A DNA stretch of 64,000 bases from Opitutaceae bacterium (GCA_030648295.1 JAUSID010000177.1:1-64000); one strand, 5' to 3'; counted from the stretch's first letter, positions 4,083-14,162 are shown. Translations and numbers: made by a program. Notes: generated by a model from the sequence alone, not told the origin.

Positions 4083-4118
4083 GGTGTGTCGGGGACTCGG
4101 CCATGCTCGGCGGCTAGC

Positions 4119-4469
4119 TTCACCGGCTACATCCCACGCAAGGCGAGCGTGGGCGTCAGCCTCGGGCGCGAGAAATTCAACCTGCGGGTGAACTTCAACT
4201 ATCAGGGTCGCGCGCGGAATGCGCCGGTCGCGGCTGGTGCGAGCATCGAGCCCGGCACCTACGACTGGTTCGCGAAACGGGGTTTCGTCGATATCCTCGG
4301 TGAATACCAGCTCACCCGGCGCATCGCTTTCTATTTCAACATGCGGAACGTCGCCGACACTCCGGAGGATCGCCACGCGATCGGGCCGAGCACTCCGGAG
4401 CATGCACAGTTCCGCAGTCGCGAATCGGCCGGCTCCCTTTGGACCTTCGGGCTCAAAGGCAGGTTCTGA
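4119..4469 (+). pseudogene. 3' remnant of a TonB-dependent receptor
   Basis: About 117 codons of outer-membrane beta-barrel: alternating strands (ASVGVSLGREKFNLRVNFNY, GEYQLTRRIAFYFNMRNVAD) and a C-terminus ending in GLKGRF with the terminal Phe required for outer-membrane insertion. This matches the last strands of Opitutaceae TonB receptors, which are normally 800-1100 residues. The plug and most of the barrel are missing; upstream there is only island sequence. It is therefore a truncated gene whose 5' part was removed by the island or an associated rearrangement. It lies 98 nt before a glycoside-hydrolase-like gene that it may once have shared an operon with. Confidence 0.8.
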
Positions 4470-4567
4470 GCCGTCGGCCTGACGGTGGCGCGGCACGTCA
4501 AATTCTTCGAGCCCCCGCGGCCCATCGTGCGTCAGGCTGCCGACCCCATGTTTCCGCGGATTCCCTC

Positions 4568-5773
4568 ATGACGACACTTCCCGTTCGCCCCTGTTCTGCC
4601 GGGTTCCGGTATTGGTCCGCACTTGCGGCATTTGCGGGTGGCCTCATCGGAGGCGCCTCGGTTCAGGCCGAATCGCGCCCTCCGACCGCGACGGCCAGGT
4701 CTGAAGCGAACGCGACGAAGGCCCTTCGGGTCGTTCGCTTCGAAGACAACCCCGTTATCCGGCCGGACATGGTGCCGGGCGAGGACGGCGCCAATATTTG
4801 TTATCCGTCAGTCATTCGCGTGCCGGACTGGCTGCCGAATCCGCTGGGCGAATACTACATGTATTTCGCGGACCACAAGGGCGCCTACGTCAGGCTCGCC
4901 TATGCCAACCGCGTGGAGGGGCCGTGGACGGTCTACCGGCCTGGGACGCTGAAGCTCGAAACCGCCGTCGACGCCGCCAGGAAGGCTGTCGCGGCCAGCG
5001 GGCAGGATTCCGCGGAGGTGAAGGGCGGGCACATTGGTTCGCCCGACGTCCACGTCGACGACGAGCGAAAAGAGATCCGGATGTATTTTCATTTCAAAAT
5101 CCAACCGAACGAATCATGGGGCCACCGCTCCGCGGTCGCACTGGCGAAGGACGGCCGGCAATTCCGCATCGTCAGCACGAAGCCAATCGGCGAACCGTAT
5201 TTCCGCGTGTTCAAGTGGGAGGGCCAATATTTCGCCGTGACCCGCAGTGCCTCGCTCGCGCGGTCGCGCGATGGCTTGCAGGATTTCGTGGTGGGCAACC
5301 AGCGTTTTGCCGAAGCGATCGGTAACAAGGTCCTCGACCGGCCACCCGTGCCTGAAGTTCTCAAAAAGGCGACCCAGCGCGCGGGCAAGGATGACGAGGA
5401 GGTGGCCGCCGGGCAAATTCGCCACACCGCGTTGAAGCTCGATGGCAATGTCCTGACGGTCTTCTACAGCCGCGGCGGCGAGTTGCCGGAGCAGTTGTAT
5501 TGCTCCACCGCAAAATTGGAGGGCGATTGGACTACCTGGCGTTTGTCGGCGCCGGTGCCGGTGCTGCGGCCGGAGACGGACTACGAAGGCGCGAATGTCC
5601 CGCCGAAATCTCCTTCGCACCCGGAGCTCCGCAAGATTCCGCGTCCGATGTTCAACGAGGTGCGCGATCCCTGCATCTTTCGCGATGACGGAAGAACGTA
5701 TCTCTTCTACTCCGTCGCCGGCGAACGCGGCATCGCGGGCGCCGAGATTTTCGACCAAGCGGCCACGCGGTAA
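4568..5773 (+). CDS. Exported GH43-like five-bladed propeller protein
   Basis: 401 residues from ATG 4568, chosen because an Ala/Gly-rich signal peptide follows (hydrophobic about 14-33, cleavage near VQA). The mature part has the short blades of the GH43/GH32-type five-bladed propeller: [58 protein letters not shown] and a final [20 protein letters not shown]. Such proteins hydrolyse or bind arabinan, xylan or related glycans outside the cytoplasm. I cannot assign catalytic acids with certainty, so substrate and activity are open. It follows the TonB receptor remnant and precedes a sulfatase remnant, a typical polysaccharide-use neighbourhood. Confidence 0.75.
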   Translation: MTTLPVRPCSAGFRYWSALAAFAGGLIGGASVQAESRPPTATARSEANATKALRVVRFEDNPVIRPDMVPGEDGANICYPSVIRVPDWLPNPLGEYYMYFADHKGAYVRLAYANRVEGPWTVYRPGTLKLETAVDAARKAVAASGQDSAEVKGGHIGSPDVHVDDERKEIRMYFHFKIQPNESWGHRSAVALAKDGRQFRIVSTKPIGEPYFRVFKWEGQYFAVTRSASLARSRDGLQDFVVGNQRFAEAIGNKVLDRPPVPEVLKKATQRAGKDDEEVAAGQIRHTALKLDGNVLTVFYSRGGELPEQLYCSTAKLEGDWTTWRLSAPVPVLRPETDYEGANVPPKSPSHPELRKIPRPMFNEVRDPCIFRDDGRTYLFYSVAGERGIAGAEIFDQAATR

Positions 5774-5781
5774 CCACGTCG

Positions 5782-5949
5782 ATGCCAGCGCGCACCTCTC
5801 TTCTGCGCAACATGATCGCCGCGGCGCCGACGCAGGAGGAGCAGATCGAATATGCCCGCTCGCTCCGGTCGCACTACGAGGAGTCGTTGCGCGTGCCGCT
5901 CGTCGTCTACGATCCCCGTGTGCCGAAGGCGCAACGCGGTCGCGTGGGG
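5782..5949 (+). pseudogene. Internal fragment of a sulfatase
   Basis: Only about 50 codons resemble anything: [20 protein letters not shown] followed by QRGRV is the conserved segment of type I sulfatases just before the LNIDLAPTLL region. The catalytic Cys/Ser region that should lie N-terminal and the rest of the C-terminus are missing; homology ends close to 5949, 16 bases before the stop of the convergent permease gene. A remnant, not a functional gene. Confidence 0.6.
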
Positions 5950-5965
5950 CACAGCGCCCTCCACC

Positions 5966-7465
5966 TCACACCAGCGGCAACAATCTCGACGCCACCAGCG
6001 TCACGATCAGCCCAATCGCCGACGTTACGGTCAGGAGCACCGACCAGCTCTTCAGCGTTTCCTTTTCGGTGAGGCCGCCGAGTTTGCTCACGACCCAAAA
6101 GCCGCTGTCGTTCATCCACGAGCCGCCGAACGCGCCGAAGCCAATCGCGAGAAAGACATACATCGGGTGAAACGGCAGCACGGCGTTCGTCGCACGGTCA
6201 ATCATCGGCCAGATGATGGCCGATGTCGTGATCATCGAGACCGTGGCCGAGCCTTGCGCGATGCGCAGCACGATGGCCGTGAGCCAGCAGAGAAAGATCA
6301 GGTTGAGATTGTAGCTCTGCGCAGCCGACTTGATCGCGTCGCCCACGCCCGCGTTGCGCAGCATGCCGCCAAACGCACCGCCCGCCGAGGTAATCAGGAT
6401 AATCACGGCAGCGGTGCCAAGCGGCGCTTCGATTAACGGTTCGAGCTGGCCAAGGGAGAGGCCGCGTTGCCGCGCGAGGACGCCCATCGCGATCGCGGCG
6501 CCAATGATGAGTGCGATGTTCTTGTTGCCGATGAACGACGCGATGCGCGAGAGCTGCGCAAACGCCTCCGCCCCGCCGAGAATTTCGACCGCAGCGGGAT
6601 AACCGTTCAATATCTTCAGAAACGACGCCAACGCGATGAGCGCGATCGGCAGAACCACGGGCGTGATACTCCAGAAGAACGACGGCAGTTCGCTTTCGGG
6701 CTGGTGCGCGATGCCGTGCAATTCTTCGAGCGTGGCGCCGGGCGTCTCGCGCAACGGCACCTCGCCGCGGCGGTTTATCCACACCGCGACGAAGTAACCG
6801 AGGAGGCACGGAATGATCCCAGCCGTCACGCCCCAGAAAAGCGATTGACCGGGATCCACGCGAAGGTTGTCGACCATCGCGAGCGGGCCAGGGTGCGGCA
6901 CGGTCAGGCTGTGCGTAAGGATCGCCGCGACACAGATCGCCATCAGGTAGAGTAAATAGTCCTTGCCCGTGCGCAGCCGCAGCGCCTTTGCCAGCGGCAC
7001 CATCAACATGAACATCGTGTCGAAAAAAATCGGGATCGACAAAATGTAGGTGCTCGCGAGCAGCGCGAGTGCCGCGCGTTTCTCGCCGAAGACGGCGAGA
7101 AACCGCCGCACGACTTTGTCCGCCCCACCGCTCTCCATCAGACAGAGCCCGATAATCGAGGCGAGTCCGATGGAAATCGCGATTGTGCCGGCCGCACCGC
7201 CGAATTCCAGGGCGGTCAGTTCGACCGCCGCGACCCAGGTATTCGACCTCGCGTCCTCCCGCATCGCAGCGGGCAAGCGGTCAATCGCCCCCGCGGGAAA
7301 CTGCCTCGTCAGAAATCCCGCCAGAAACGCCGCCAGAATCAGCGCGATAAACGCGTGCATCCGCAGCCGCGTGATCGCGAGAATGATGAATACGACCGAA
7401 ATGCCGAGGATCGCGAAAGGCCACAGGTTGATCGAGGCGTGAACGGCGGCGAACGGCGGGTTCAT
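5966..7465 (-). CDS. GntP-family gluconate-type permease
   Basis: 499 residues from ATG 7465 (AGAAAGG 9 nt upstream on the minus strand). About 12 or more hydrophobic spans throughout; features of the GntP/IdnT/DsdX family such as [42 protein letters not shown] and [13 protein letters not shown] are all present. Inner-membrane proton symporter for gluconate or a related sugar acid. The divergence between family members does not allow the substrate to be read from sequence, but the next gene downstream of its transcript neighbourhood, a four-carbon-acid sugar kinase on the same strand 63 nt upstream, suggests a tetronate or similar acid. Full length, intact. Confidence 0.9.
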   Translation of the reverse strand: MNPPFAAVHASINLWPFAILGISVVFIILAITRLRMHAFIALILAAFLAGFLTRQFPAGAIDRLPAAMREDARSNTWVAAVELTALEFGGAAGTIAISIGLASIIGLCLMESGGADKVVRRFLAVFGEKRAALALLASTYILSIPIFFDTMFMLMVPLAKALRLRTGKDYLLYLMAICVAAILTHSLTVPHPGPLAMVDNLRVDPGQSLFWGVTAGIIPCLLGYFVAVWINRRGEVPLRETPGATLEELHGIAHQPESELPSFFWSITPVVLPIALIALASFLKILNGYPAAVEILGGAEAFAQLSRIASFIGNKNIALIIGAAIAMGVLARQRGLSLGQLEPLIEAPLGTAAVIILITSAGGAFGGMLRNAGVGDAIKSAAQSYNLNLIFLCWLTAIVLRIAQGSATVSMITTSAIIWPMIDRATNAVLPFHPMYVFLAIGFGAFGGSWMNDSGFWVVSKLGGLTEKETLKSWSVLLTVTSAIGLIVTLVASRLLPLV

Positions 7466-7528
7466 GGAAAGCAACCTTTCTGTTTTATGGGCGGGAGCCC
7501 ACATGGGCCCGGATTTTCGACTGTCGCA

Positions 7529-8926
7529 TCATGCGCTCAGAATCCGCCGCACATCCGTGAGCGCATCAGGTCCGCCGACATTGCCGGGGAAAACGATGTA
7601 GCACAGCCCCGGGAACCGCGTCTCCATGCCGGTTTCCCACACGGGCACACCGGGCAGAATTTGACCGCGCACCATCGCACGACGCACGCCCAGCCCCCGG
7701 GTCGCGACATCGCTCGAAGTAATTCCACCTTTGGCCACGATATAGCGAGGACGCACCTCCAAGTCGCGTACCAGTGTGATCAGGGCCTCGGAAACGCTGC
7801 GGCCTATTTTCAGGTTTTCCGCCGCATCGCCGCGCGTAATCAACCGGCGGCTCGTGTAGAGCACGACATCGCGCCCGGCCCGCAGCGCGACCTGCAGTGC
7901 GGCGCGAGCACGGCCGAGCTCCGCTTCACGCCGAGCGGCGTCGAGCAGCAGATCGACGGACAATTCGATGACACCCAGGTCCACGGCGGCAAACAGCAGC
8001 CTCTGTAGCTGCTCCGTCGTCGTCGGAACGTGGGAGCCCACGATGATCAATCCGCCGCCCTGACGCGGCAAATTGAGAGCGCGCGGCGAGAGCAACCGCC
8101 GCGGCGCGAGACCGAGTCGCGCACTTACGAACTGCGCCGCGGTTCGAAACAGAAAGCGTCGGCCGGCTCGTTCCGCCGACAGAATGGCAAGGGCGAATTG
8201 CTCGATATCGCGTGGATGACAGGCGTTCACCACGCAATACGCGCCTTTCGGCAGCGCGAGGAGCCGCTCCACCACCAGATTCGGCCCGGCTCGCAGTTCA
8301 CCGATTGAGAGCGAGTGCACCTCGGCCGCGCGCACGCGTTGGGCAGATTTTTCTTCAATCCACGCGCGCAGATTGGAGTTCGCATAACCGAAACTCGCAT
8401 CGCGCGCAAACGGCGTTTCGCCGGCCGGCACCAGGTTGTCGCCTTCGGCGACATAGTGAACGTCGTCGAGCGTGTAACGGCCGCCAGCTTCGAAGTAAGG
8501 TATGACAAACGTCGCATCGAAGGGACCGAGAATTTCACCCAGCGCGTCGGTTTCGGCCGGAAAATGTCCGCGCAGCGTCGAATCGCTGCGGCTGATCACC
8601 GTAAACGTGCAATCGCCCGCCGCGAGGCGCAGATTGCGCGCGATCTCGACGTTGAGCGCGCGGGCCGCAGCGGGTGGCAGACTGCGGCTATTCGTGAGGA
8701 CATAGAAACACGCCGGCTTGCGCGCAAATTCGGCCTTCAGCGCGGCAACGTTCCATGTCGTGAGCACGGGTACGTCGTAAACCGTCTGCGTGCCGGTCGG
8801 ATCGTCGTCGAGGACGACGATTTTGTGCGACGGGTTCGCGGCGACGGCCGCGCGGATTGCGTCGCCGGCACCTTCCGCCGGCAGCGGTGGAAGTTCGGCG
8901 AGGGTGGCCGCGAGCGAACGGATCAT
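7529..8926 (-). CDS. Four-carbon acid sugar kinase family protein
   Basis: 465 residues from ATG 8926; a TTG start at 8965 would add 13 residues without better support. N-terminal domain begins IVVLDDDPTGTQTVYDVPVL, the substrate-binding signature of the DUF1537/OtnK family, and the C-terminal nucleotide-binding domain has IVAKGGITSSDVATRGLGV. Family members phosphorylate 3-oxo-tetronates or D-threonate/erythronate in the cytoplasm. The gene sits between a GntP permease (downstream, same strand) and the large dehydrogenase gene (upstream), consistent with uptake then phosphorylation of a sugar acid. The dehydrogenase and aldolase partners usual for this pathway are not adjacent, so the exact substrate is unknown. 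Confidence 0.88.
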   Translation of the reverse strand: MIRSLAATLAELPPLPAEGAGDAIRAAVAANPSHKIVVLDDDPTGTQTVYDVPVLTTWNVAALKAEFARKPACFYVLTNSRSLPPAAARALNVEIARNLRLAAGDCTFTVISRSDSTLRGHFPAETDALGEILGPFDATFVIPYFEAGGRYTLDDVHYVAEGDNLVPAGETPFARDASFGYANSNLRAWIEEKSAQRVRAAEVHSLSIGELRAGPNLVVERLLALPKGAYCVVNACHPRDIEQFALAILSAERAGRRFLFRTAAQFVSARLGLAPRRLLSPRALNLPRQGGGLIIVGSHVPTTTEQLQRLLFAAVDLGVIELSVDLLLDAARREAELGRARAALQVALRAGRDVVLYTSRRLITRGDAAENLKIGRSVSEALITLVRDLEVRPRYIVAKGGITSSDVATRGLGVRRAMVRGQILPGVPVWETGMETRFPGLCYIVFPGNVGGPDALTDVRRILSA

Positions 8927-9013
8927 CGCGGTATGCCGTTCAGGGACTCCCCGCCGTCCGGGCAAGCTCGCCGGTTCGTTTCAGATAGACCGCGATCTCG
9001 TCCCACAAGCGTG

Positions 9014-12000
9014 TCATTTCGGCAGCGGCACCTGCTGGCTCGTCCGGAGATACGCGATGAGATCGCGCACTTCCGCCTGTGAAAGTGTCTTCAAGAGTCC
9101 CTCGGGCATCATCGACACGTTGGATCTCTCCCGCGAGAGAATCTCCGGTTTCGCGACCACGCTGTCCTGACCGATCAGCCGCAGCGTAACCTGCTGATCG
9201 TCTTCCGCGACGACGTTGCCGGCGAGCGTGCGACCATCGCGTGTGTTGATCGTCACGAGGTGATAACCCTCCTGGATGACCTCGCCCGGGTTGATGATTT
9301 CGGTGAGGATGTAATCGAGATTCGCGCGGTTCGAACCGGTGATATCGGGGCCGATCTTGCCGCCCTGGCCGTAGAGAGTGTGGCAGGCAAAGCAGGTGCG
9401 CTCGAAAATCGCACGGCCGTTCGACGGGTTCGCGCGGGCGAGCGCATCGTCGGTCAGGAGTCGCCTGAATTTCGCGATGTCCGCCTGTTTGTCTTCCGCC
9501 GGCTGCGCGAGGGGGCCCCAGAAATCGACGAACGAGGGCCCGACGACGCGCTGGAGTTGACGCGCGACAAACGCCGAAATGTCGCGCTTCGGAATCGTTC
9601 CTTTCTTCAGGGCGGCGACGAGTGGGTCCGCGGTGGATTTGCGCGCTGAAAGCGTGAGCACGGCTTCGGCCTTGTCGGCAGCCGGCCAGCCCGTGTAACG
9701 ACGCAGCAACTCCTCCGCCACGCGGGGACTGTCGTAGGCGCCAAGCGCCCGAATCGCGTCGCGACGCAGTGCGGCTTCGTCGAGCAGCGTGACCGTCGGC
9801 CCGAGCGCGGGCGCGTAGGCGTCGCGCGCGAACGACTGCAGGATTTCACGCCGCCGCTCGACGGGCAGGGAGGCGTCTTGCAGCGAAACCAGTTGCGCCG
9901 CCGCGGCCCTGGCGTCGCCGAATAATTGTCCGATTCGCGTCAAGAGATCGCGCAAAGCGGGGCCGGCGTCCGCCCGCAGCCTGGCTTCGGCGGCCGCCCA
10001 GTTCCCCGGCGCCGAGACCTCCCTGCGACCGAGCGAAGTGAGTCCATCGCGCAATCCCTCGAGCAGAGCCTGCCGCGTCGCCGCCCTGGCGGTCCCGACC
10101 ACATCAATGATTGCCTCGAGTTGTTTCGCCGCGGTTGCCCGGCGGGCGACGAACTGCGTGATCACCGAAAGTTCGCTCCGCGTCGCGAGTGCGAGCGCCC
10201 TGGTCGCGTTGGCCGCGACGAGCGGCTCCACGCCAAACCAGATCATGTTCGGCAAATTATGATCGTTCGCGTCCTCGCCATGCCCCACGAGCGCCTCGGC
10301 GATTGGCCAGCGCTGCTCGCCGGGAATCCGCTGCAGCGCCGCCGCCAGATAAAGCCGGACGACGGCCGAACGATCGCTTTTCGCCATCGTGGCGAATTTT
10401 TGGAGCGTGGAGGCCGCAGGCGCTGAATCCTCGCACAGCAACTGCACCGCCCAGGCGCGAATGTAGGGCTCGGTGTGATCGAGCATCGGCGCGAGCCGGT
10501 CGGCCGGGAGGTTCTTCGTCACGTGGAGCGCCCAGAGCGCGCGGAGCTTGGTCGCGGCGGCCGGCGACTTCGAAAACAAGTTCCAGAGCTTCTGCGCGAC
10601 CCGCGCATCGAGCCTGCCGCCAGCCGCGCGTTGCTGGAGCTGCAGCCGGGCGCGCCGGACATACCAGTCGTTGCGATGCGACTGCAGCTCGACGAGCTCG
10701 AGATCGCTTTTCGCCGCGATATCGATGCCGGTTTTGCCGGGCAGACCTTTCGGGGCGAAGCGAAAGATGCGTCCCGTGTCCTTGTGGTTCACCATCGTGC
10801 CGCAGATGTCGGCGTCGTGCCAGTCGAGGATGTAGACGGCGCCGTCGGGGCCGATTTCGATGCTGAACCCGACCCACTGCGGATCGTTGGCGAGCACCGT
10901 GTCGTCGCCGTGGTGGCCGACAAACCCGGAGCCTTTCGGTTCGAGGATGTCGGTCAGCAGCGCGCGCTCGTGGAGGTTGGCCATGAAAATCCGGCCGCGG
11001 TAATCCTGGGGAAATTCCTCCGCGAGATAGACTCGCGCGCCACCGTGCGCCGAACGATGACGATGATCTGCGATCGTCTTGATGTCGGAGTAAACGTAAG
11101 GGTTGATGTGCTTGCCGCCCTGCCGGTGATAGATCCCGCCGGGAATCACGTGCCACAGGTGCGGAATCACGCACGCGGTGATGAACATCTGCCCGTGGTC
11201 GTCGAAATCGAGGCCCCACGGATTGCTGAACCCGTGCGCGACGACCTCGAACCGATCCTTCGTGGGATGATAGCGCCACACGCCGCCATCGAGGAACTGG
11301 CCGTCCTTCACGGCGGTATTCTGCGGGAACGGTTCGCCGGGCTTGTAGATGCGGCCGGCATCCGCCGGCTTGCCGACCCGCGACGGCGTGGCGTACCCCT
11401 GGCACCCATACAACCAGCCATCCGGCCCCCACGACAGGCTGTTCAGCGTCTCATGCCGATCGGTGATGCCCCATCCCGTCAGCCGGATCTCGATGGCGTC
11501 GCGGTCGGCTTTGTCGTCGTGATCGCGATCAGGTACGAAAAGCAGATTGGGCGGCGCACCGAGCCAGAGACCGTTGAAACCCCACGCAATCGCGGCGGGA
11601 AACGGAATGCCATCGAGGAACACTTTGCGCGTGTCCATCTTTCCGTCGCCATCGGTGTCCTCGAGAATGAGAATGCGGCTGTCGCCCGAGCCGGAGAAAC
11701 CGCTGCGGCGCGTCTCGTAATCGCGGTTCTCCGCGACCCATAACCGTCCGCGATCATCCCAGCAGAAGGCCATGGGCTGCGTGATCGCGGGCTCGGAGGC
11801 GTAGAGTTTCACCTCGTAGCCGGCGGGCACGGTCATCTTGGCGACGGCCTGTTCGCCCGTGAGCAGCCCGGCCTTCTTGCCCTCGGCGCGGGCCAGATTC
11901 CACAGCACGCTGTCGGAACGCTCGCCCGTGTAGGCACGCCAATCCTCGTTGATCTGCACATCGTTCAGCGTCCCTGTGTAGACAACGAACTGGTGCCGGT

Positions 12001-12814
12001 AAATCGCCGGCTTGTCGCGCGCGAGCTTCCATTCACCCAGCGTCGCGCGGCTGGGGCCGACGCCGAGCTGGCTGTCGACGCGCCATGGGAGTGGATAGCC
12101 GTTGTTGAGCGGGTGATCGAAAAGCGCGATGTGCGCGGGGTCGTCGCGACCGTCGATCTTCATTCCGACGTCGACCCACACGGCGCGCTGGCCATTGGCC
12201 CGCTCGTTGCGCTGCCGGTTGCTGTTGATGACGGAGCCTTCAATCCCCTGCCGCCACGGCATCCGCACAAACAAGCCGCCATACTCATACTCGCCGATCG
12301 TGAGGTCGGTCAGCGCCTGACCCGTCCACTCGACATCGAGCAGGTAACGATTGCCGGAATCGCGCATCGACCACACCTGCGTTTCGAGCATCAGCGGCTT
12401 TCCGTCGGCATCCAGCAAATGATACACGGTCGACCACTTCACCTCTTCGCCCTGCGCGATCAGAACGCTGGTGGAGACGCGCTTCCAATAACCCGGGCCG
12501 GGATGGTGGAAGAAGTCGCGGCCGTTGAGGCGCGTGATGCCCCAGTAGATTCCCGTCTGATGCTGGTGGTGCGACGGGCTGAACTCCGTGAGCACGCCCT
12601 TGCCGTCGGGCGCGACGAGCGGATGCAGATAAGGCCGGTGTTCAAGACCCGCGTTCTGGACGAGGATCGGTTTGGCCTCGCCTGCGCGCAAGACGGAGAG
12701 AGTGCCGTTCGCGACGTCCTCGCGCAACGTGAGGGGCCTCGCCGCCAATGGCATAGTCGAGCCGGAGCAGACCAGAACACAGAAGAGGAGTGGCGATGAA
12801 AGTCGGGTGGGCAT
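9014..12814 (-). CDS. DUF6807 / PVC dehydrogenase / HEAT / cytochrome c fusion
   Basis: 1266 residues with a signal peptide (MPTRLSSPLLFCVLVCSGST). Domains in order: about 25-300 a PmoA-like DUF6807 domain (SPSHHQHQTGIYWG); about 320-720 the PVC-type membrane-bound dehydrogenase six-bladed propeller (TVPAGYEVKLYASEPAITQP, WGLDFDDHGQMFITACVIPH); about 730-1050 HEAT-like helical repeats; about 1130-1266 a c-type heme domain with CFACH near residue 1140 and a distal Met in SMMPEGLL. Exported, presumably periplasmic, electron-transferring sugar oxidation. PVC dehydrogenases with heme domains are typical of Planctomycetes and Verrucomicrobia; DUF6807 is usually a separate protein, so the fusion is notable. 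No frameshift is seen. Confidence 0.87.
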   Translation of the reverse strand: MPTRLSSPLLFCVLVCSGSTMPLAARPLTLREDVANGTLSVLRAGEAKPILVQNAGLEHRPYLHPLVAPDGKGVLTEFSPSHHQHQTGIYWGITRLNGRDFFHHPGPGYWKRVSTSVLIAQGEEVKWSTVYHLLDADGKPLMLETQVWSMRDSGNRYLLDVEWTGQALTDLTIGEYEYGGLFVRMPWRQGIEGSVINSNRQRNERANGQRAVWVDVGMKIDGRDDPAHIALFDHPLNNGYPLPWRVDSQLGVGPSRATLGEWKLARDKPAIYRHQFVVYTGTLNDVQINEDWRAYTGERSDSVLWNLARAEGKKAGLLTGEQAVAKMTVPAGYEVKLYASEPAITQPMAFCWDDRGRLWVAENRDYETRRSGFSGSGDSRILILEDTDGDGKMDTRKVFLDGIPFPAAIAWGFNGLWLGAPPNLLFVPDRDHDDKADRDAIEIRLTGWGITDRHETLNSLSWGPDGWLYGCQGYATPSRVGKPADAGRIYKPGEPFPQNTAVKDGQFLDGGVWRYHPTKDRFEVVAHGFSNPWGLDFDDHGQMFITACVIPHLWHVIPGGIYHRQGGKHINPYVYSDIKTIADHRHRSAHGGARVYLAEEFPQDYRGRIFMANLHERALLTDILEPKGSGFVGHHGDDTVLANDPQWVGFSIEIGPDGAVYILDWHDADICGTMVNHKDTGRIFRFAPKGLPGKTGIDIAAKSDLELVELQSHRNDWYVRRARLQLQQRAAGGRLDARVAQKLWNLFSKSPAAATKLRALWALHVTKNLPADRLAPMLDHTEPYIRAWAVQLLCEDSAPAASTLQKFATMAKSDRSAVVRLYLAAALQRIPGEQRWPIAEALVGHGEDANDHNLPNMIWFGVEPLVAANATRALALATRSELSVITQFVARRATAAKQLEAIIDVVGTARAATRQALLEGLRDGLTSLGRREVSAPGNWAAAEARLRADAGPALRDLLTRIGQLFGDARAAAAQLVSLQDASLPVERRREILQSFARDAYAPALGPTVTLLDEAALRRDAIRALGAYDSPRVAEELLRRYTGWPAADKAEAVLTLSARKSTADPLVAALKKGTIPKRDISAFVARQLQRVVGPSFVDFWGPLAQPAEDKQADIAKFRRLLTDDALARANPSNGRAIFERTCFACHTLYGQGGKIGPDITGSNRANLDYILTEIINPGEVIQEGYHLVTINTRDGRTLAGNVVAEDDQQVTLRLIGQDSVVAKPEILSRERSNVSMMPEGLLKTLSQAEVRDLIAYLRTSQQVPLPK

Positions 12815-13150
12815 GACGAATCAGGGGGTGATCAGCAATCTAGCCACGCGAGAGCGCCGTGTTCGGCAACCCGAATCCGCATGGCAATTGTTCGGGCAAG
12901 CCTCGTTGGCAGGACGACGCGGAGCAATGGTGATTGGGAACGGACGGGATTTCCCGGTCTGAGATTCTCGCTCCGCCGCGCCGCCGCCGCACGTCACGAT
13001 CAAAGACAACGACTGAGTCGTAGTTATGCAGTCGAGGTGGAGCGGCTTCGGCCGCGGAAAGTTCGCGCAAATTCCGGGAAAAACTGTGCACCGGCCTTAC
13101 TTCGCTCGCAAACTTTCGCGGGCACGTGCTATGTCACCCTGCATCCTGCC
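12815..13150. other. Divergent intergenic region
   Basis: 336 bp between the fusion gene and the sigma gene. It must hold the promoter of the fusion gene. A copy of the AGGTGGAG..hairpin repeat (13035-13058) lies in it. I see no convincing gene or RNA. Confidence 0.5.
13035..13058. repeat. AGGTGGAG hairpin repeat
   Basis: AGGTGGAGCGGCTTCGGCCG: short GC-rich palindrome after an AGGTGGAG lead. Related copies at 31336-31360 and 52811-52890 make it a dispersed intergenic repeat. Confidence 0.5.
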
Positions 13151-13541
13151 ATGTCCGAGAACGCGCGTCATGAAGAGTTCATGCGGCTGTTTCTGAGCTG
13201 CGAGCCGCGCATTTTTGCGTTCATCCGCTCGCTGGTGTTTTCGCGCGCGGACGCGGACGATGGGTTGCAGGAGACGGCGCTCGTGCTCTGGGGGAAATTC
13301 GACCAATTCGAGCCCGGCACGCGTTTCGACTGCTGGGCGTTTCGGATCGCGCATTTTCAAGTGATGTATCACCGCCAGAGGAAGGCGCGCGATCGGCTGC
13401 GGTTCAGCGACACGCTCGTCGAGCAACTCGGCAACGACATGCTGACCGATAGCGATCAACTCGAGGAAACGCAGGATGTACTCGCACAGTGCCTCGGGAA
13501 GCTCCCGGAAGCAGATCACAATCTGATTCGTCAGCGATATC
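13151..13541 (+). pseudogene. Truncated ECF sigma factor
   Basis: From ATG 13151 about 130 codons of an ECF sigma factor of the planctomycete/verrucomicrobial type: region 2 at FMRLFLSCEPRIFAFIRSLV through DGLQETALVLWGKFDQF, linker, and the start of region 4 (LGKLPEADHNLIRQRY). The sequence then loses similarity exactly where the DNA-binding helix-turn-helix should begin, and a FecR-like frame begins in the +1 frame. The original frame runs on to 13705 as basic, low-complexity sequence. The region-4 HTH is missing, so it should not work as a normal sigma factor. Confidence 0.75.
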
Positions 13542-14162
13542 GTGGTGACGCAACTCGCGGTCAGCGCGCTCGCGGAAAGCACCCGCGTCGCCGTGACCTC
13601 AGGTCGCGTGCGCGTCACCGCGCGCGACAGCCGGCAAAGCGTCGAAACACCGGCCGGCTTTGCCGCGCAGCTCACGCCGACGACGGCCAGGCTGGTGAGA
13701 CTTGATCCGGCCGAGCCGACGTGCGTCACGAGCTTCACGCTCATCGACGCCGACACCAACGCGCCGATCGCCGGTTTCGAATCGCTGGCCGAAGGTGTCG
13801 TGCTCGACCTCGCCGCGCTGCCGACGCGCCAGCTGAACATCAAGGCCAACTGCGAACCGCAGCAGGTCGGCATGGTGCGGTTTGAACTTTCGGGCACGGA
13901 TCCGAACCGCACGCCGCTGACGCTCGTGCAGCCGATCTCCAACGGCTTCCCGAATCAAATCGAAATCTACTACCCGTATATGCTGGCCGGAGATCCTTCG
14001 GTGGAGGGCGAGCAGTTGCCACATCACTCGTATTCGTGGACGCCAGCCGTGGGCAGATACACGCTCACCGCCACGCCGTATGCGGCGAAGAAACAATGGG
14101 GTGCACGCGGCGAAGCGTTGACGGTGCACTTCGAAGTGGTGGATGGCGTGGCGCGCAGGTGA
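13542..14162 (+). pseudogene. 3' remnant of a FecR-type anti-sigma gene
   Basis: A 206-codon frame directly joined, out of frame, to the truncated sigma gene. It starts in the second half of a FecR domain (TRVAVTSGRVRVTAR, then VETPAGFAAQLTP) and continues into an exported Opitutaceae-type beta-sandwich module (TSFTLIDADTNAPIAGFESL, WTPAVGRYTLTATPYA). The cytoplasmic sigma-binding part, the membrane span and the front of the FecR domain are absent. The arrangement is what a deletion across a normal sigma-FecR operon would leave. It could still be translated from an internal start but would have no signal peptide. Confidence 0.65.

Larger units (their letters stand above)
1..4110. mobile_element. 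Right part of a tRNA-array island
   Basis: From the window start to about 4.1 kb all clear genes are on the + strand and belong to a set typical of phage or plasmid tRNA arrays: small membrane peptide, dense tRNA block, HNH endonuclease, stand-alone sigma factor. The segment stops where a TonB receptor gene starts in mid-coding (about 4119), which fits an insertion or recombination junction. The left end lies outside the window. I see no integrase, transposase or attachment repeat inside the window, so the kind of element is unknown. That it is mobile is inference from gene content and from the decapitated neighbour. Confidence 0.55.
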
